Below, piece by piece: positions 26,235 to 34,732 of a stretch of DNA of 34,732 nucleotides. A program made the position numbers and the translations under genes. The DNA is from an uncultured Pelagibacteraceae bacterium. Lineage in GTDB: Bacteria > Pseudomonadota > Alphaproteobacteria > Pelagibacterales > Pelagibacteraceae. The DNA lies in the NCBI GenBank assembly GCA_902546085.1, contig CACCIO010000012.1, forward strand, positions 1 through 34,732, given 5' to 3'. The notes beneath the pieces are model-generated. The model saw only the letters and a program-made list of their open reading frames with translations, made no database searches and was not told where the DNA came from. The first letter of the stretch is position 1. The number at the start of each line of letters is the position of its first letter.

Positions 26235-27319
26235 TGCTTTATCAATTTTTATTAAATTTTGTTGACACTTTTAGTTTTTTAAATGTATTTAAATATTTAA
26301 CATTTAGAACAGGTTTATCTTTTTTCACCTCATTGGTTATTGTACTGATTATTGGAGGGCCTTTTATTAAATTTTTTTCAAAACAAAAAATTTTAAATCC
26401 AATCCGGGATGATGGACCTCAAGATCATATAGTTAAAAAAATTGGTACACCAACAATGGGAGGTTTAATAATTTTATTCGGCTTATTGATATCAGTAATA
26501 TTTTGGGCAGATTTATCAAATATTAATATTTTATTTTGTGTCTATATAGCAATTACATTTGGTTTGCTGGGAGCATATGATGACTTTAAGAAGATTAAAT
26601 ATAGTAACTCATCAGGAATTTCTTCAAAATTTAAAATAACCTCACAAATAATAATAGCAATTATTGGTGTAAGTTTTTTTGTTTATTTAAACGATTATCA
26701 AGATTTAAATAATTTATATTTTCCGTTCTTTAAAAATTTAATTTTAAACCTTGGATGGTTTTTTATACCATTTGCAATATTTGTAATCATAGGCTCATCT
26801 AATGCTGTTAACCTTACGGATGGATTAGATGGTCTAGCAACAGTGCCTGTAATATTAGTTGCAGCATGTTTTGCTTTTATCAGTTATGTTACTGGCAATA
26901 TAGTATTTTCAAATTATTTACAGATACCCTACATAGAAGGAACAGGAGAAGTATCAATTTTTTGTGGGGCAATTATCGGCTCTTGTTTAGGTTTCCTATG
27001 GTTTAATGCTCCACCTGCTAAAATTTTTATGGGCGACACTGGCTCATTATCTCTTGGAGGATCTTTAGGTGCAGTAGGAATTATCACAAAGCATGAAATT
27101 GTTTTAGCTATTACTGGTGGACTTTTTGTACTAGAGGCAGTTTCAGTAATGGTTCAGGTGATTTCGTTTAAACTTACTGGAAAAAGAATTTTTAGAATGG
27201 CGCCTATTCATCATCATTTTGAGAAAAAGGGATGGCCAGAGTCTACTGTTGTAATTAGGTTTTGGATTATCTCTATCATTCTAGCAATGATTGGTTTAGC
27301 TACTTTAAAATTAAGATAA
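26234..27319 (+). CDS. mraY: Phospho-N-acetylmuramoyl-pentapeptide transferase
   Basis: This 361-residue polytopic inner-membrane enzyme transfers phospho-MurNAc-pentapeptide to undecaprenyl phosphate, giving lipid I. About ten hydrophobic segments are visible. Signature motifs are IGTPTMGGLIIL, GAYDDFKKIKY, NLTDGLDGLATVP, FMGDTGSLSLGG and the loop APIHHHFEKKGW. The Asp pairs that bind magnesium and substrate are intact. Overlaps of one base with both murEF and murD (TAATG) suggest translational coupling. Confidence 0.97.
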   Translation: MLYQFLLNFVDTFSFLNVFKYLTFRTGLSFFTSLVIVLIIGGPFIKFFSKQKILNPIRDDGPQDHIVKKIGTPTMGGLIILFGLLISVIFWADLSNINILFCVYIAITFGLLGAYDDFKKIKYSNSSGISSKFKITSQIIIAIIGVSFFVYLNDYQDLNNLYFPFFKNLILNLGWFFIPFAIFVIIGSSNAVNLTDGLDGLATVPVILVAACFAFISYVTGNIVFSNYLQIPYIEGTGEVSIFCGAIIGSCLGFLWFNAPPAKIFMGDTGSLSLGGSLGAVGIITKHEIVLAITGGLFVLEAVSVMVQVISFKLTGKRIFRMAPIHHHFEKKGWPESTVVIRFWIISIILAMIGLATLKLR

Positions 27320-28614
27320 TGAATACATTTAATAATATTTTTTTAAGAAAAAAAATATTAATTTACGGTTTAGGGAAGAGTGGTATTTCATCTTATAAGT
27401 TTTTAAAAAACAAGTCTGATGTATATTTGTTTGATGACAATCAAAAAATTAAATTAAAAATTAAAAAAAAAATAATTAAACTAGAGCAAATTCAAAAAAT
27501 AAATTTTGATAGAATTATTATTAGTCCTGGAATTGATATCTCAAATTGTAAATTATCAAAATTTTTAAAGAAAAATTCAAAAAAAATTCATACCGATCTT
27601 GATGTTTTGTTTTCATTTTATAATAACGAAAGTATTACGATAACTGGAACTAACGGTAAATCCACAACTGCTAAAATTTTACATGATGTTTTAATAGATC
27701 AAAAAAGAGACTCAAGACTTATTGGAAATATTGGTAACCCAGCATTATCAGAAAAAAATATTACAAAAAAAACAATCTTTGTAATAGAGGCTTCTTCTTA
27801 TCAGCTAGATTACAGTAGCGTATTTAGATCAAAATATGCGGTAATTTTAAACATTACCGCAGACCATATTGAGAGACATAAAAGTTTAAAAAATTATGTG
27901 AATGCAAAATTTAAATTATTAAAATCTCAAATAAGGGGATCTTTTGCATACGTAAAAAAAGAGGATGAACTAATAACTAAAAAATTAAATAAAAATAAAT
28001 ATAGTTCAAAAATCTACAGAGTGCAGACTTCAAGTATAGATAAAAAGTTTAGTAAAATTACTAATAAATATTTTTTATCTGATGGCAATAAAGAAAATTT
28101 ATCATTTATATTTAAAATTGCTCCAAGATTAAAACTTAATTACGAAAAATTAATTAAAACCATTAATAAATTCAAAGGCCTAGATTTCAGACAACAAATT
28201 ATATTTGATAAAAAAAATCTCACAATAATTAATGACTCAAAATCCACAAGCTTTGCTTCGTCAGAAAATATATTAAAAAATTTAAATGATGTATATTGGA
28301 TCTTAGGAGGAATTCCAAAAAAAGGAGATAAATTTAAACTATCAAAAATAAAGTGTAAAAATATTAAAGCTTTTATTTTTGGATTACATCATAAAGAATT
28401 TAAAAAGATTTTAAAAAATAGATTAAAAATTAAATATTTTAAAAATTTAAAAGAAACTCTTAAAGTTATCTTTTCAGAAATAATAAAGTGGAAATCAAAA
28501 AAAAATAATATTTTTTTCAGCCCGGCTGGAGCTTCATTTGATAGCTTTAAAAATTTTGAGGATAGAGGATATTATTTTAATCAATTAATTAAAAAGTATA
28601 TCAATGCAAAGTGA
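27319..28614 (+). CDS. murD: UDP-N-acetylmuramoylalanine-D-glutamate ligase
   Basis: This 431-residue ligase adds D-Glu to UDP-MurNAc-L-Ala in the cytoplasm. It opens with ILIYGLGKSGISSYKFL, has P-loop ITGTNGKSTTAK (about 107-118), VIEASSYQLDYS, LNITADHIERHKSLKNYVNA and INDSKSTSFASSENILKN. I start it at ATG 27319, which overlaps the mraY stop as TAATG. An upstream in-frame ATG at 27262 would add 19 residues lying wholly inside mraY and unlike MurD. It is very Lys/Asn-rich. It overlaps ftsW by 11 bases. Confidence 0.93.
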   Translation: MNTFNNIFLRKKILIYGLGKSGISSYKFLKNKSDVYLFDDNQKIKLKIKKKIIKLEQIQKINFDRIIISPGIDISNCKLSKFLKKNSKKIHTDLDVLFSFYNNESITITGTNGKSTTAKILHDVLIDQKRDSRLIGNIGNPALSEKNITKKTIFVIEASSYQLDYSSVFRSKYAVILNITADHIERHKSLKNYVNAKFKLLKSQIRGSFAYVKKEDELITKKLNKNKYSSKIYRVQTSSIDKKFSKITNKYFLSDGNKENLSFIFKIAPRLKLNYEKLIKTINKFKGLDFRQQIIFDKKNLTIINDSKSTSFASSENILKNLNDVYWILGGIPKKGDKFKLSKIKCKNIKAFIFGLHHKEFKKILKNRLKIKYFKNLKETLKVIFSEIIKWKSKKNNIFFSPAGASFDSFKNFEDRGYYFNQLIKKYINAK

Positions 28615-29725
28615 TAGTTTTATTTACAAATTTTATTACCAATGGTGGAAAAATATAGATAAATCTCTTTTTTTATTAATAAGTTTATTATTTATTATTG
28701 GATTATTTTTTTCTTTAGCTTCAACCTCTTTAATAGTTTCTGATAAATTGGATACAAATAGTTATTTCTTTTTTTTTAAACATTTGATTTATGTTTTAAT
28801 TGGAATATCTCTTATTTTTATATTTTCTTCTTTTAATTCAGAACAATTATACAAATATTCTATTTATCTTTTTTTTATTTCTCTTATTTCTTTATTTTTA
28901 GTGCCATTCATTGGTGTTGAAGTTAAAGGCTCAAAAAGATGGATAGACTTATTTTTCTTACCACGATTTCAACCAATAGAAGTTTTAAAGCCATTTTTAA
29001 TAGTAATTTTGGCAACTATTTTATGTAGCGGTAAATCAAATATTTTATTTAAATATCTAATATCTACAATTTTAATATCTGCAATTTCTTTATTTTTAAT
29101 AATTCAACCTGATATTGGTCAAACCCTCTTAGTGGTATTTTCTTGGGCAGTTCTAATCTTCATATCAGGAATTAATATATATATTCTTCTGGCAATAATT
29201 GTTGCTAGCGCGTCTTTGCTTGCTTATCTTATTATTTATGTTCCTAAGTTTGATTATATTCAAGGACGTATTTTTTCTTTTTTTAACAGAGAAATAGGCT
29301 CACATAATTTTCAATCTGATAAAGCAATAGAGTCAATTACAAGTGGAGGTTTCTTTGGAAAGGGCATAGGTGAAGGAGTTCTTAAAAACAGAGTTCCCGA
29401 AGCTCATACTGACTACATTATTTCAGTAATTTCTGAAGAGTTTGGTGTCGTTGCCATAATGTTAATATTAATATTGTTTTTAATTTTAATTTATATGGTT
29501 TTCAAAAAAATAAGTTTTGAGACAAATGATAAAGCTAAACTTATTTTAATCGGATCTATTAGTTTAATATTAATGCAGGCCACAATTCATATTGGAGTTA
29601 ATATAAGATTATTTCCAACTACTGGAATGACATTGCCTTTTTTAAGTTATGGTGGCTCATCAATAATAAGTACATCAATATTAGCTGGTATAATTTTAAA
29701 TTTAACAAAAAGAAAAATAACTTAA
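28604..29725 (+). CDS. ftsW: Septal peptidoglycan polymerase FtsW (SEDS family)
   Basis: This 373-residue SEDS glycosyltransferase polymerises lipid II at the septum with FtsI. About ten transmembrane helices are visible. Conserved loops are WIDLFFLPRFQPIEVLKPF, IIQPDIGQTLLVVFSW, the large periplasmic loop with AIESITSGGFFGKGIGEG and VPEAHTDYIISVISEEFG, and TTGMTLPFLSYGGSSII near the C terminus. It begins inside the end of murD and precedes murG by three bases. Position in the dcw cluster supports FtsW over RodA. Confidence 0.95.
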   Translation: MQSDSFIYKFYYQWWKNIDKSLFLLISLLFIIGLFFSLASTSLIVSDKLDTNSYFFFFKHLIYVLIGISLIFIFSSFNSEQLYKYSIYLFFISLISLFLVPFIGVEVKGSKRWIDLFFLPRFQPIEVLKPFLIVILATILCSGKSNILFKYLISTILISAISLFLIIQPDIGQTLLVVFSWAVLIFISGINIYILLAIIVASASLLAYLIIYVPKFDYIQGRIFSFFNREIGSHNFQSDKAIESITSGGFFGKGIGEGVLKNRVPEAHTDYIISVISEEFGVVAIMLILILFLILIYMVFKKISFETNDKAKLILIGSISLILMQATIHIGVNIRLFPTTGMTLPFLSYGGSSIISTSILAGIILNLTKRKIT

Positions 29726-29728
29726 TAA

Positions 29729-30793
29729 ATGAAAAAAAAAGTTTTAATTTCCACAGGTGGATCTGGAGGTCATGTGATACCAGCAATTACGCTTTATAAT
29801 CATTTGAAAAATACTCATGAAATCCTGATTTCTACTGATAAAAGAGGTCTTAAATATTTAGATAATAATTATAAAGCATTTGTAATCAACACTCCAAAAT
29901 TAAATAATTATTTTTTACTCCCTTTTTCATTTTTAAAAATATTTTTTCTTACTATTAAATCTTTTTTTCTTTTAAAAAAAAACAATATTTCTATTTTAAT
30001 TTCTACAGGAGGCTATATGTCACTGCCACTATGTTTGGCAGCAAAAATATTAGGAATTAATATTTTTTTAATTGAACCAAATATAGTCCTTGGAAGAGCA
30101 AATAAATTTTTTTTAAATTTTTCAAGAAAATTAATATGTTACTCAAAAAATTTAATTAATTTACCATCTGAAATTAATCACAAATTAACTACTATTAAAC
30201 CTTTGATACGAAAAGAATATTATGAAACCAGTAAGTATCAAAAACAAGATAATTTATTTACAATTATAATCATGGGAGGTAGTCAGGGTGCAAAAATCTT
30301 TGATGAGCTTTTAAATAAATCTTTTGTTAGTGTAGCAAAACAAGTATCTATAAAAATTATTCATCAAACAAGTGAGAAAAACATAAATTTTTTAAAAAAT
30401 TTTTATTTTCAAAATAATATTGAAAATAGAGTTTTCAGTTTTGATCACAATCTTAATGAGGTTTTAAAACAAGGAGATTTATGTATAACAAGAGCAGGTG
30501 CTTCAAGTTTAGCTGAACTATCTTTTTTAAATATCCCATTTATAGCAATACCACTTCCGTCATCAAAAGATAATCATCAGTATGAAAACGCAAAATATTA
30601 TGAGGAACAGGATTGTTGCTGGATAATAAATCAAAAAAATTTTGACGACCAAAAATTTGAGAAATTTTTGTTAAAATTGACAAATAAAAGTCAGGATTAC
30701 ATGACAAAAAAAAATAATTTACAGAAATTAAATTATCAAAATACATGGAATAATGTTAATCAAAAAATATTAAAAATTATTAATGAAAATTAA
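29729..30793 (+). CDS. murG: UDP-GlcNAc:lipid I GlcNAc transferase
   Basis: This 354-residue GT-B enzyme makes lipid II at the inner face of the membrane. The N-terminal glycine loop is ISTGGSGGHVIPAITLY, followed by ISTGGYMSLPLCLAAK and IEPNIVLGRANKF. The C-terminal UDP-GlcNAc domain has IIMGGSQGAKIFDELL, TRAGASSLAELSFL and the loop IPLPSSKDNHQYENAKY. All motifs are intact and the length is normal. It overlaps murC by 11 bases. Confidence 0.96.
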   Translation: MKKKVLISTGGSGGHVIPAITLYNHLKNTHEILISTDKRGLKYLDNNYKAFVINTPKLNNYFLLPFSFLKIFFLTIKSFFLLKKNNISILISTGGYMSLPLCLAAKILGINIFLIEPNIVLGRANKFFLNFSRKLICYSKNLINLPSEINHKLTTIKPLIRKEYYETSKYQKQDNLFTIIIMGGSQGAKIFDELLNKSFVSVAKQVSIKIIHQTSEKNINFLKNFYFQNNIENRVFSFDHNLNEVLKQGDLCITRAGASSLAELSFLNIPFIAIPLPSSKDNHQYENAKYYEEQDCCWIINQKNFDDQKFEKFLLKLTNKSQDYMTKKNNLQKLNYQNTWNNVNQKILKIINEN

Positions 30794-32180
30794 ATTAGCA
30801 AAAACAGAACTTATACATTTTGTAGGAATAGGTGGAATAGGTATGAGTGGCTTAGCACTTATAATGAAAGGTAAAGGTTTTAAAGTTCAAGGTAGCGATA
30901 TTGCAAATAATAAAAATATTGAAAGATTAAGAAAAGAAAAAATAAAAGTTTTTATCGGACATAGGAAACAAAATATAGATAAGGGAACCATCCTAGTTAT
31001 ATCGTCAGCTATTAAAAAAAATAATCCAGAGCTTCTTGCGGCCAAAAAAAAACAATTACCCATTTATAAAAGAGGAGAAATGTTAGCCAACATTGTCTCT
31101 TTAACAAAAAATATTGTAGTTGTTGGATCACATGGCAAAACCACAACAACATCATTGATAGCTTCTATATTTCAAGAGACAAAAATTGACCCTACAATAA
31201 TCAATGGCGGAGTAATAAATTCAATTAATAATTCTGCCAAGCTTGGTAAAAGCGATTGGTCTATATTAGAGGCAGACGAGTCCGATGGAAGTTTTGTTTT
31301 TATACCTCCAACATATTCAATTATCACGAATATAGATCGAGAGCATATGGATTATTATGGCACTATGGATAAATTAAATACGTATTTTGAAAATTTTGTA
31401 AATAAAGTTCCTTCATTTGGAAAATCATTTATTTGTTTAGATGATAGAAATAATAAAAATTTAATTAAAAATATTAAAAATAAAAATTTCTACACATATG
31501 GCCTAGATATTAAATCAAATTTTTGTATTAAAAATATAAAACAATTAAAAGAGCATTCTGAGTTTGATTTAAATATAAAATTACCTAATAAAAAAAATCA
31601 ATTAATTAAAAAATTCAAAATTCCTTTATTAGGAACTCATAATATTAAAAATGCTGTAGCTGCAGCTGCATTATCTTTAATTGTAGGTCTACAAATAAAA
31701 AATATAAAAAATGGACTTAAAAATTTTAAAGGTGTTCAAAGAAGATTTAATAAAATCTTCAATTTTAATAATGTAGATTTTTATGATGATTATGCTCATC
31801 ATCCTACAGAAATCAAGGAGGTGCTGGATGGTGTAAAATATGTTTATAAAGATTACGAAAAAATATGTATTTTTCAACCCCATAGAATATCAAGATTAAA
31901 AGATTTAAAAAAAGAATTTACTTACGCTTTTAAAAATGCAGATAAAGTTATCTTGTTTCCAATTTATACTGCTGGAGAAAAATTAAAGCTTGGATTTAGT
32001 TATATAAATTTTGCGAAAGAAATAATTAAAAACTCAAAAGTTCAATTATTTTTAGTAGATGACAGATTTCAATTAGCAAAATTTATCAAAGCAAACATTT
32101 TTGGAAAAAAAATTGTTATAGGAATGGGTGCGGGCACAATCTCAAGCTGGATGCGAGAATTACCTAAATTGTTATCATGA
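30783..32180 (+). CDS. murC: UDP-N-acetylmuramate-L-alanine ligase
   Basis: This 465-residue ligase adds L-Ala to UDP-MurNAc. It begins with the Rossmann HFVGIGGIGMSGLALIM (about 12-28), has P-loop VVGSHGKTTTTSLIAS (about 112-127), EADESDGSF, ITNIDREHMDYYGTMDKL and the C-terminal DDYAHHPTEIKEVL and FQPHRISRLKDL. These are standard for MurC rather than Mpl. It overlaps murG by 11 bases and murB by four (ATGA). Confidence 0.96.
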   Translation: MKIKLAKTELIHFVGIGGIGMSGLALIMKGKGFKVQGSDIANNKNIERLRKEKIKVFIGHRKQNIDKGTILVISSAIKKNNPELLAAKKKQLPIYKRGEMLANIVSLTKNIVVVGSHGKTTTTSLIASIFQETKIDPTIINGGVINSINNSAKLGKSDWSILEADESDGSFVFIPPTYSIITNIDREHMDYYGTMDKLNTYFENFVNKVPSFGKSFICLDDRNNKNLIKNIKNKNFYTYGLDIKSNFCIKNIKQLKEHSEFDLNIKLPNKKNQLIKKFKIPLLGTHNIKNAVAAAALSLIVGLQIKNIKNGLKNFKGVQRRFNKIFNFNNVDFYDDYAHHPTEIKEVLDGVKYVYKDYEKICIFQPHRISRLKDLKKEFTYAFKNADKVILFPIYTAGEKLKLGFSYINFAKEIIKNSKVQLFLVDDRFQLAKFIKANIFGKKIVIGMGAGTISSWMRELPKLLS

Positions 32181-33082
32181 AAATTAATTTAAAAGAACTG
32201 ATTTCAGAATTTAATAACAATTTAAAGTTAGATTATGATCTAAAAAAAAAAAATTGGTTTAATATAGGAGGTAAAACTAAAGCTTTCTATAAGGCAAGTG
32301 ATTTAAAAGAATTAATTAGGTTTCTTAAAAAAATTCAAGATAAAGAAAAAATATTTATATTAGGAGCTGGTTCTAACACACTTATTTCTGATAATAGATT
32401 TGATGGAGTTGTAATAAAACTTACTCAAAATTTTAATAATATTTCTTTACATTCTGAAGAAATCATAGTCGCTGGTAGTGCTGTTACAGACAAATCTTTA
32501 TCTGAATTTGCAATGGAAAATAGTTTAGGTGGTTTTGAGTTTCTTTCTTGTATACCTGGAACAATAGGTGGTGGCATTAAAATGAATGCAGGTTGTTTTC
32601 AAAGGGAGTTCAAAGATATTCTTATTTCTATTCAGGCAGTAAATAAATCAGGTCAAGTAATTACTATACCTGCAAAAGATATTAATTTTAAATATAGAGA
32701 TAGTGGATTATCAGAAGATCTTATTTTTTTAAGTGCATCATTTAAAGGTTTTAAGAAAGATAAGAATACAATAGAGAATGAAATAAGAATACTTAAAGAA
32801 AAAAAAGAGCAAGCCCAACCAACAAAAATTAGAACTAGTGGTAGTACATTTAAAAATCCAATAGATCAATCTGATAAAAAAGTTTGGCAGTTAATTAAAG
32901 AGTCTGTGCCCTTAGAAAAATCATTTGGAGATGCATCAATTTCTCAAAAACACTGTAATTTTTTTGTAAATAAAGGTAATGCTAAGTTTGAGGATATGAA
33001 AAAATTGATAAATTTTGTTTCTGAAAGTGTATTTAAGAAAACAGGCATTAAACTAGAAACTGAAATAAAAATATTGGAATAA
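32177..33082 (+). CDS. murB: UDP-N-acetylenolpyruvoylglucosamine reductase
   Basis: This 301-residue FAD enzyme reduces the enolpyruvyl group with NADPH to give UDP-MurNAc. Seen are the N-terminal NWFNIGGKTKAFY, ILGAGSNTLISDNRFDGVVI, SCIPGTIGGGIKMNAGCF, the active Tyr/Arg of FKYRDSGL, the proton-donor Ser of RTSGSTFKNP, and ASISQKHCNFFVNKGNA with the final Glu of LETEIKIL. A run of 12 adenines lies at 32242-32253 near the start. It overlaps murC by four bases and is followed by ddl after one base. Confidence 0.96.
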   Translation: MKINLKELISEFNNNLKLDYDLKKKNWFNIGGKTKAFYKASDLKELIRFLKKIQDKEKIFILGAGSNTLISDNRFDGVVIKLTQNFNNISLHSEEIIVAGSAVTDKSLSEFAMENSLGGFEFLSCIPGTIGGGIKMNAGCFQREFKDILISIQAVNKSGQVITIPAKDINFKYRDSGLSEDLIFLSASFKGFKKDKNTIENEIRILKEKKEQAQPTKIRTSGSTFKNPIDQSDKKVWQLIKESVPLEKSFGDASISQKHCNFFVNKGNAKFEDMKKLINFVSESVFKKTGIKLETEIKILE

Positions 33083-33083
33083 G

Positions 33084-33998
33084 TTGAAAAAAAAAATATT
33101 AATAATATCAGGTGGAATATCGAAAGAGAGGTTAATAAGCCTTGATACGGGACAACAGGTTGCTAACGAGCTTAGAAAAAATGGTTACAGAGTTAAAATC
33201 ACTGAACCAAATAATAATTTAGAAAAAAATATTAAATTTTTTAAACCAAATATAATTTTTAATGCGTTGCATGGTCAATTTGGTGAGGATGGATATATAC
33301 AAACTATTCTCGAGAGATTTAAAATTCCCTATACACATTCGGGAGTAATTGAATCGTCTATTGCAATGGACAAAGAAATTTCAAAAAAAATATTTATTAG
33401 AAATAAAATCAATACACCAAAATTTTTTACATATTCTTACGATGTTAAAAAAGATGACTTAATAAAAAAAATAAAAAAAAAATTAAGATTTCCAGTAGTA
33501 GTTAAGCCTTTAAATGAGGGTTCTAGTGTTAACGTGTATATTTGTAATGTAAAAAATTTAATTAAAACTCTTAGTTCAATAAAGCAGTATAAAAAAGTTA
33601 TGATTGAAGAATTTATTGGCGGAAGAGAAATACAAGTTGCAATAATGGGAAATAAAAAACTAGGAGCAATAGAGCTAAAACCAAAAAGAAAATTTTATGA
33701 TTATAAAGCAAAATATAATTCCAGTGCTAAAACTGAACATATAATTCCAGTTGATTTACCTAAAGATAAAATGAATATGGTTATGAATATGGCATATAAA
33801 GCACATAAAGAGATTGGTTGTCAGGGTGTCACAAGATCTGATTTTAAATTTTTTAATAATAAATTTTATCTTTTAGAAATAAATACTCAACCAGGGATGA
33901 CAAAACTTTCTCTTGTACCTGAAATAGCTGCGTTCAAAGGAATTAGTTTTATTAAATTAATTGAGTGGATTTTAAAAGATGCGTCGACGAAAAAGTAA
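33084..33998 (+). CDS. ddl: D-alanine-D-alanine ligase
   Basis: This 304-residue ATP-grasp enzyme joins two D-Ala for MurF. It starts with TTG one base after murB. The N terminus IISGGISKERLISLDTGQQV holds the conserved Glu. NALHGQFGEDGYIQ, VVKPLNEGSSVNVYI, MIEEFIGGREIQVAIMG and LLEINTQPGMTKLSLVPEIA carry the ATP, magnesium and substrate residues. Length is typical of DdlB. It overlaps ftsQ by 20 bases. Confidence 0.95.
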   Translation: MKKKILIISGGISKERLISLDTGQQVANELRKNGYRVKITEPNNNLEKNIKFFKPNIIFNALHGQFGEDGYIQTILERFKIPYTHSGVIESSIAMDKEISKKIFIRNKINTPKFFTYSYDVKKDDLIKKIKKKLRFPVVVKPLNEGSSVNVYICNVKNLIKTLSSIKQYKKVMIEEFIGGREIQVAIMGNKKLGAIELKPKRKFYDYKAKYNSSAKTEHIIPVDLPKDKMNMVMNMAYKAHKEIGCQGVTRSDFKFFNNKFYLLEINTQPGMTKLSLVPEIAAFKGISFIKLIEWILKDASTKK

Positions 33999-34650
33999 AC
34001 AAATATTAAATTATTTTTTTTTATTATTTTTGTTTGGTTCCATAACCAACTTAACTTTTCAAAACAATCAATTTTTAAATTTAAAGAAAATAATTGTGTC
34101 AGGCTTAGATGAAAAGGAAAATGAAGATTTAAAAAAAAAAATATATAATTTAAAATTAAATAATATTTTTTTTATTAATGAAAATCAGATTAAAAATGTT
34201 TTTGAAACTAACTCTTTAATCGAGAGCTACAAAATTTCTAAAATATATCCCTCCACTTTAGATATTAAAATTAATAAAACAAACCTGCTTGCAAAAATAA
34301 ATAAAAATGGAAAGATATTATTTTTAGGATCAAATGGTAAACTTTCAGAAATTTTCTTTTATGATAAAAAATTACCATTTATTTTTGGAAAACCAAAAAT
34401 ACAAGAATTTTTAGATTTTAAAAAAATTTTAGATGAGTCGAAATTTTCATATGATGAAGTAAAGAATTTTTATTTTTTTCCGTCAAAAAGATGGGATGTT
34501 GAATTGAGAAATAATATAATTTTAAAATTACCAAGATATAATTCCAAAACTTCTCTAAATTATGTTTTTGACTTTCTAACTTTTAAAAATATTAGAAGTA
34601 ACTTTACAATAGATGCAAGAATTAAAAACCAAATTATATCCTATGAGTAA
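33979..34650 (+). CDS. ftsQ: Cell division protein FtsQ
   Basis: This 223-residue protein has a short basic cytoplasmic tail (MRRRKSKQ), one membrane helix (about 9-24, ILNYFFLLFLFGSITN), a POTRA-like domain starting LKKIIVSGLDEKENEDL with IYPSTLDIKINKTNLLA, and a beta domain ending near residue 220. FtsQ scaffolds FtsL/FtsB at the septum. It is somewhat shorter than E. coli FtsQ (276). The call rests on topology, the POTRA pattern and position between ddl and the next gene. It overlaps ddl by 20 bases and the next ORF by eight. Confidence 0.87.
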   Translation: MRRRKSKQILNYFFLLFLFGSITNLTFQNNQFLNLKKIIVSGLDEKENEDLKKKIYNLKLNNIFFINENQIKNVFETNSLIESYKISKIYPSTLDIKINKTNLLAKINKNGKILFLGSNGKLSEIFFYDKKLPFIFGKPKIQEFLDFKKILDESKFSYDEVKNFYFFPSKRWDVELRNNIILKLPRYNSKTSLNYVFDFLTFKNIRSNFTIDARIKNQIISYE

Positions 34651-34732
34651 CGAATTGGATTTTGAAACATATTTGAATATATCACCTAATAAAATTGGAA
34701 TTTATTTGTTTGATAAAAATAAATTAGTAAAT
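34643..34732 (+). CDS. ftsA: Probable FtsA, N-terminal fragment (3' truncated by window edge)
   Basis: An ATG at 34643 inside the end of ftsQ opens a frame of 30 codons to the edge. The segment YLNISPNKIGIYLFDKNKL has the beta-hairpin spacing of the first strands of an actin-fold protein. It lies where FtsA has its phosphate-1 motif (usually L-D-I-G-T/S-x-K). Here the equivalent reads L-N-I-S-P-N-K, so Asp, Gly and Thr are missing. Position after ftsQ strongly suggests ftsA; the sequence alone is too short to prove it. Confidence 0.5.
   Translation, partial: MSNELDFETYLNISPNKIGIYLFDKNKLVN

Noticed and set aside
27262-27318. Upstream in-frame ATG giving murD 19 extra residues
   Set aside because: The extension lies within mraY, is unlike MurD N termini, and the ATG at 27319 fits the TAATG overlap seen at neighbouring junctions.
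1-34732. CRISPR arrays, insertion sequences, prophage or toxin-antitoxin modules
   Set aside because: No regularly spaced repeats, transposase or integrase motifs, or terminal inverted repeats were seen; all genes are of core type.

Overview
The window is very AT-rich, densely packed chromosomal DNA. It most resembles a free-living, genome-streamlined alphaproteobacterium of the SAR11 / Candidatus Pelagibacter type. This rests on the Lys/Asn/Ile-rich proteins, almost no intergenic DNA, convergent genes that nearly touch, the yqeY-dnaG-rpoD order, an alphaproteobacterial ELM1-family gene, and a DnaG zinc-ribbon region of the form I recall from alphaproteobacteria. The assignment is recognition by eye; no search was run. 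I see no mobile element, CRISPR array, prophage or obvious foreign island.

Bases 1-6740 are mixed metabolic genes: the tail of an aspartate-type aminotransferase, two NAD(P)-binding short-chain/epimerase-like proteins, thioredoxin reductase (trxB), an ELM1-family protein overlapping a 2OG-Fe(II) oxygenase-like protein, and a proteasome-like Anbu peptidase divergent from a circularly permuted ATP-grasp protein. Bases 6740-11138 (minus strand) are carA and carB for carbamoyl phosphate synthesis. Divergent from carA, bases 11264-15470 form the macromolecular-synthesis operon: a GatB/YqeY protein, primase dnaG, the primary sigma factor rpoD, and a tRNA-Val(GAC) four bases after rpoD. The tRNA-Val has a very abnormal T loop and D loop. 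A second tRNA with anticodon CAT follows.

Bases 15608-17001 (minus strand) carry mlaC and mlaA of the outer-membrane lipid-asymmetry pathway. An AmpD/AmiD-type amidase lies divergently, followed by the RNase P RNA gene (rnpB).

From about 18340 to the right edge runs one long plus-strand division and cell-wall (dcw) operon: mraZ, ftsZ, rsmH, ftsL, ftsI, a fused murE-murF, mraY, murD, ftsW, murG, murC, murB, ddl, ftsQ and the first codons of a probable ftsA. Most junctions overlap by 1-20 bases or are separated by a few bases. Together they make UDP-MurNAc-pentapeptide and lipid II, polymerise and crosslink septal peptidoglycan, and build the Z ring. Upstream of mraZ there is a sigma70-like promoter whose -10 box sits inside three CCCA/TGGG boxes spaced exactly 10 bp, the known architecture of an MraZ operator.

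The points most worth a second look are the covarying anomalies of the tRNA-Val elbow, the MraZ operator over the dcw promoter, ftsZ moved to the front of the cluster, loss of zinc ligands in DnaG, an Anbu/ATP-grasp pair without its usual partners, a MlaA homologue without a lipobox, and a probable FtsA whose first nucleotide-binding motif looks degenerate.
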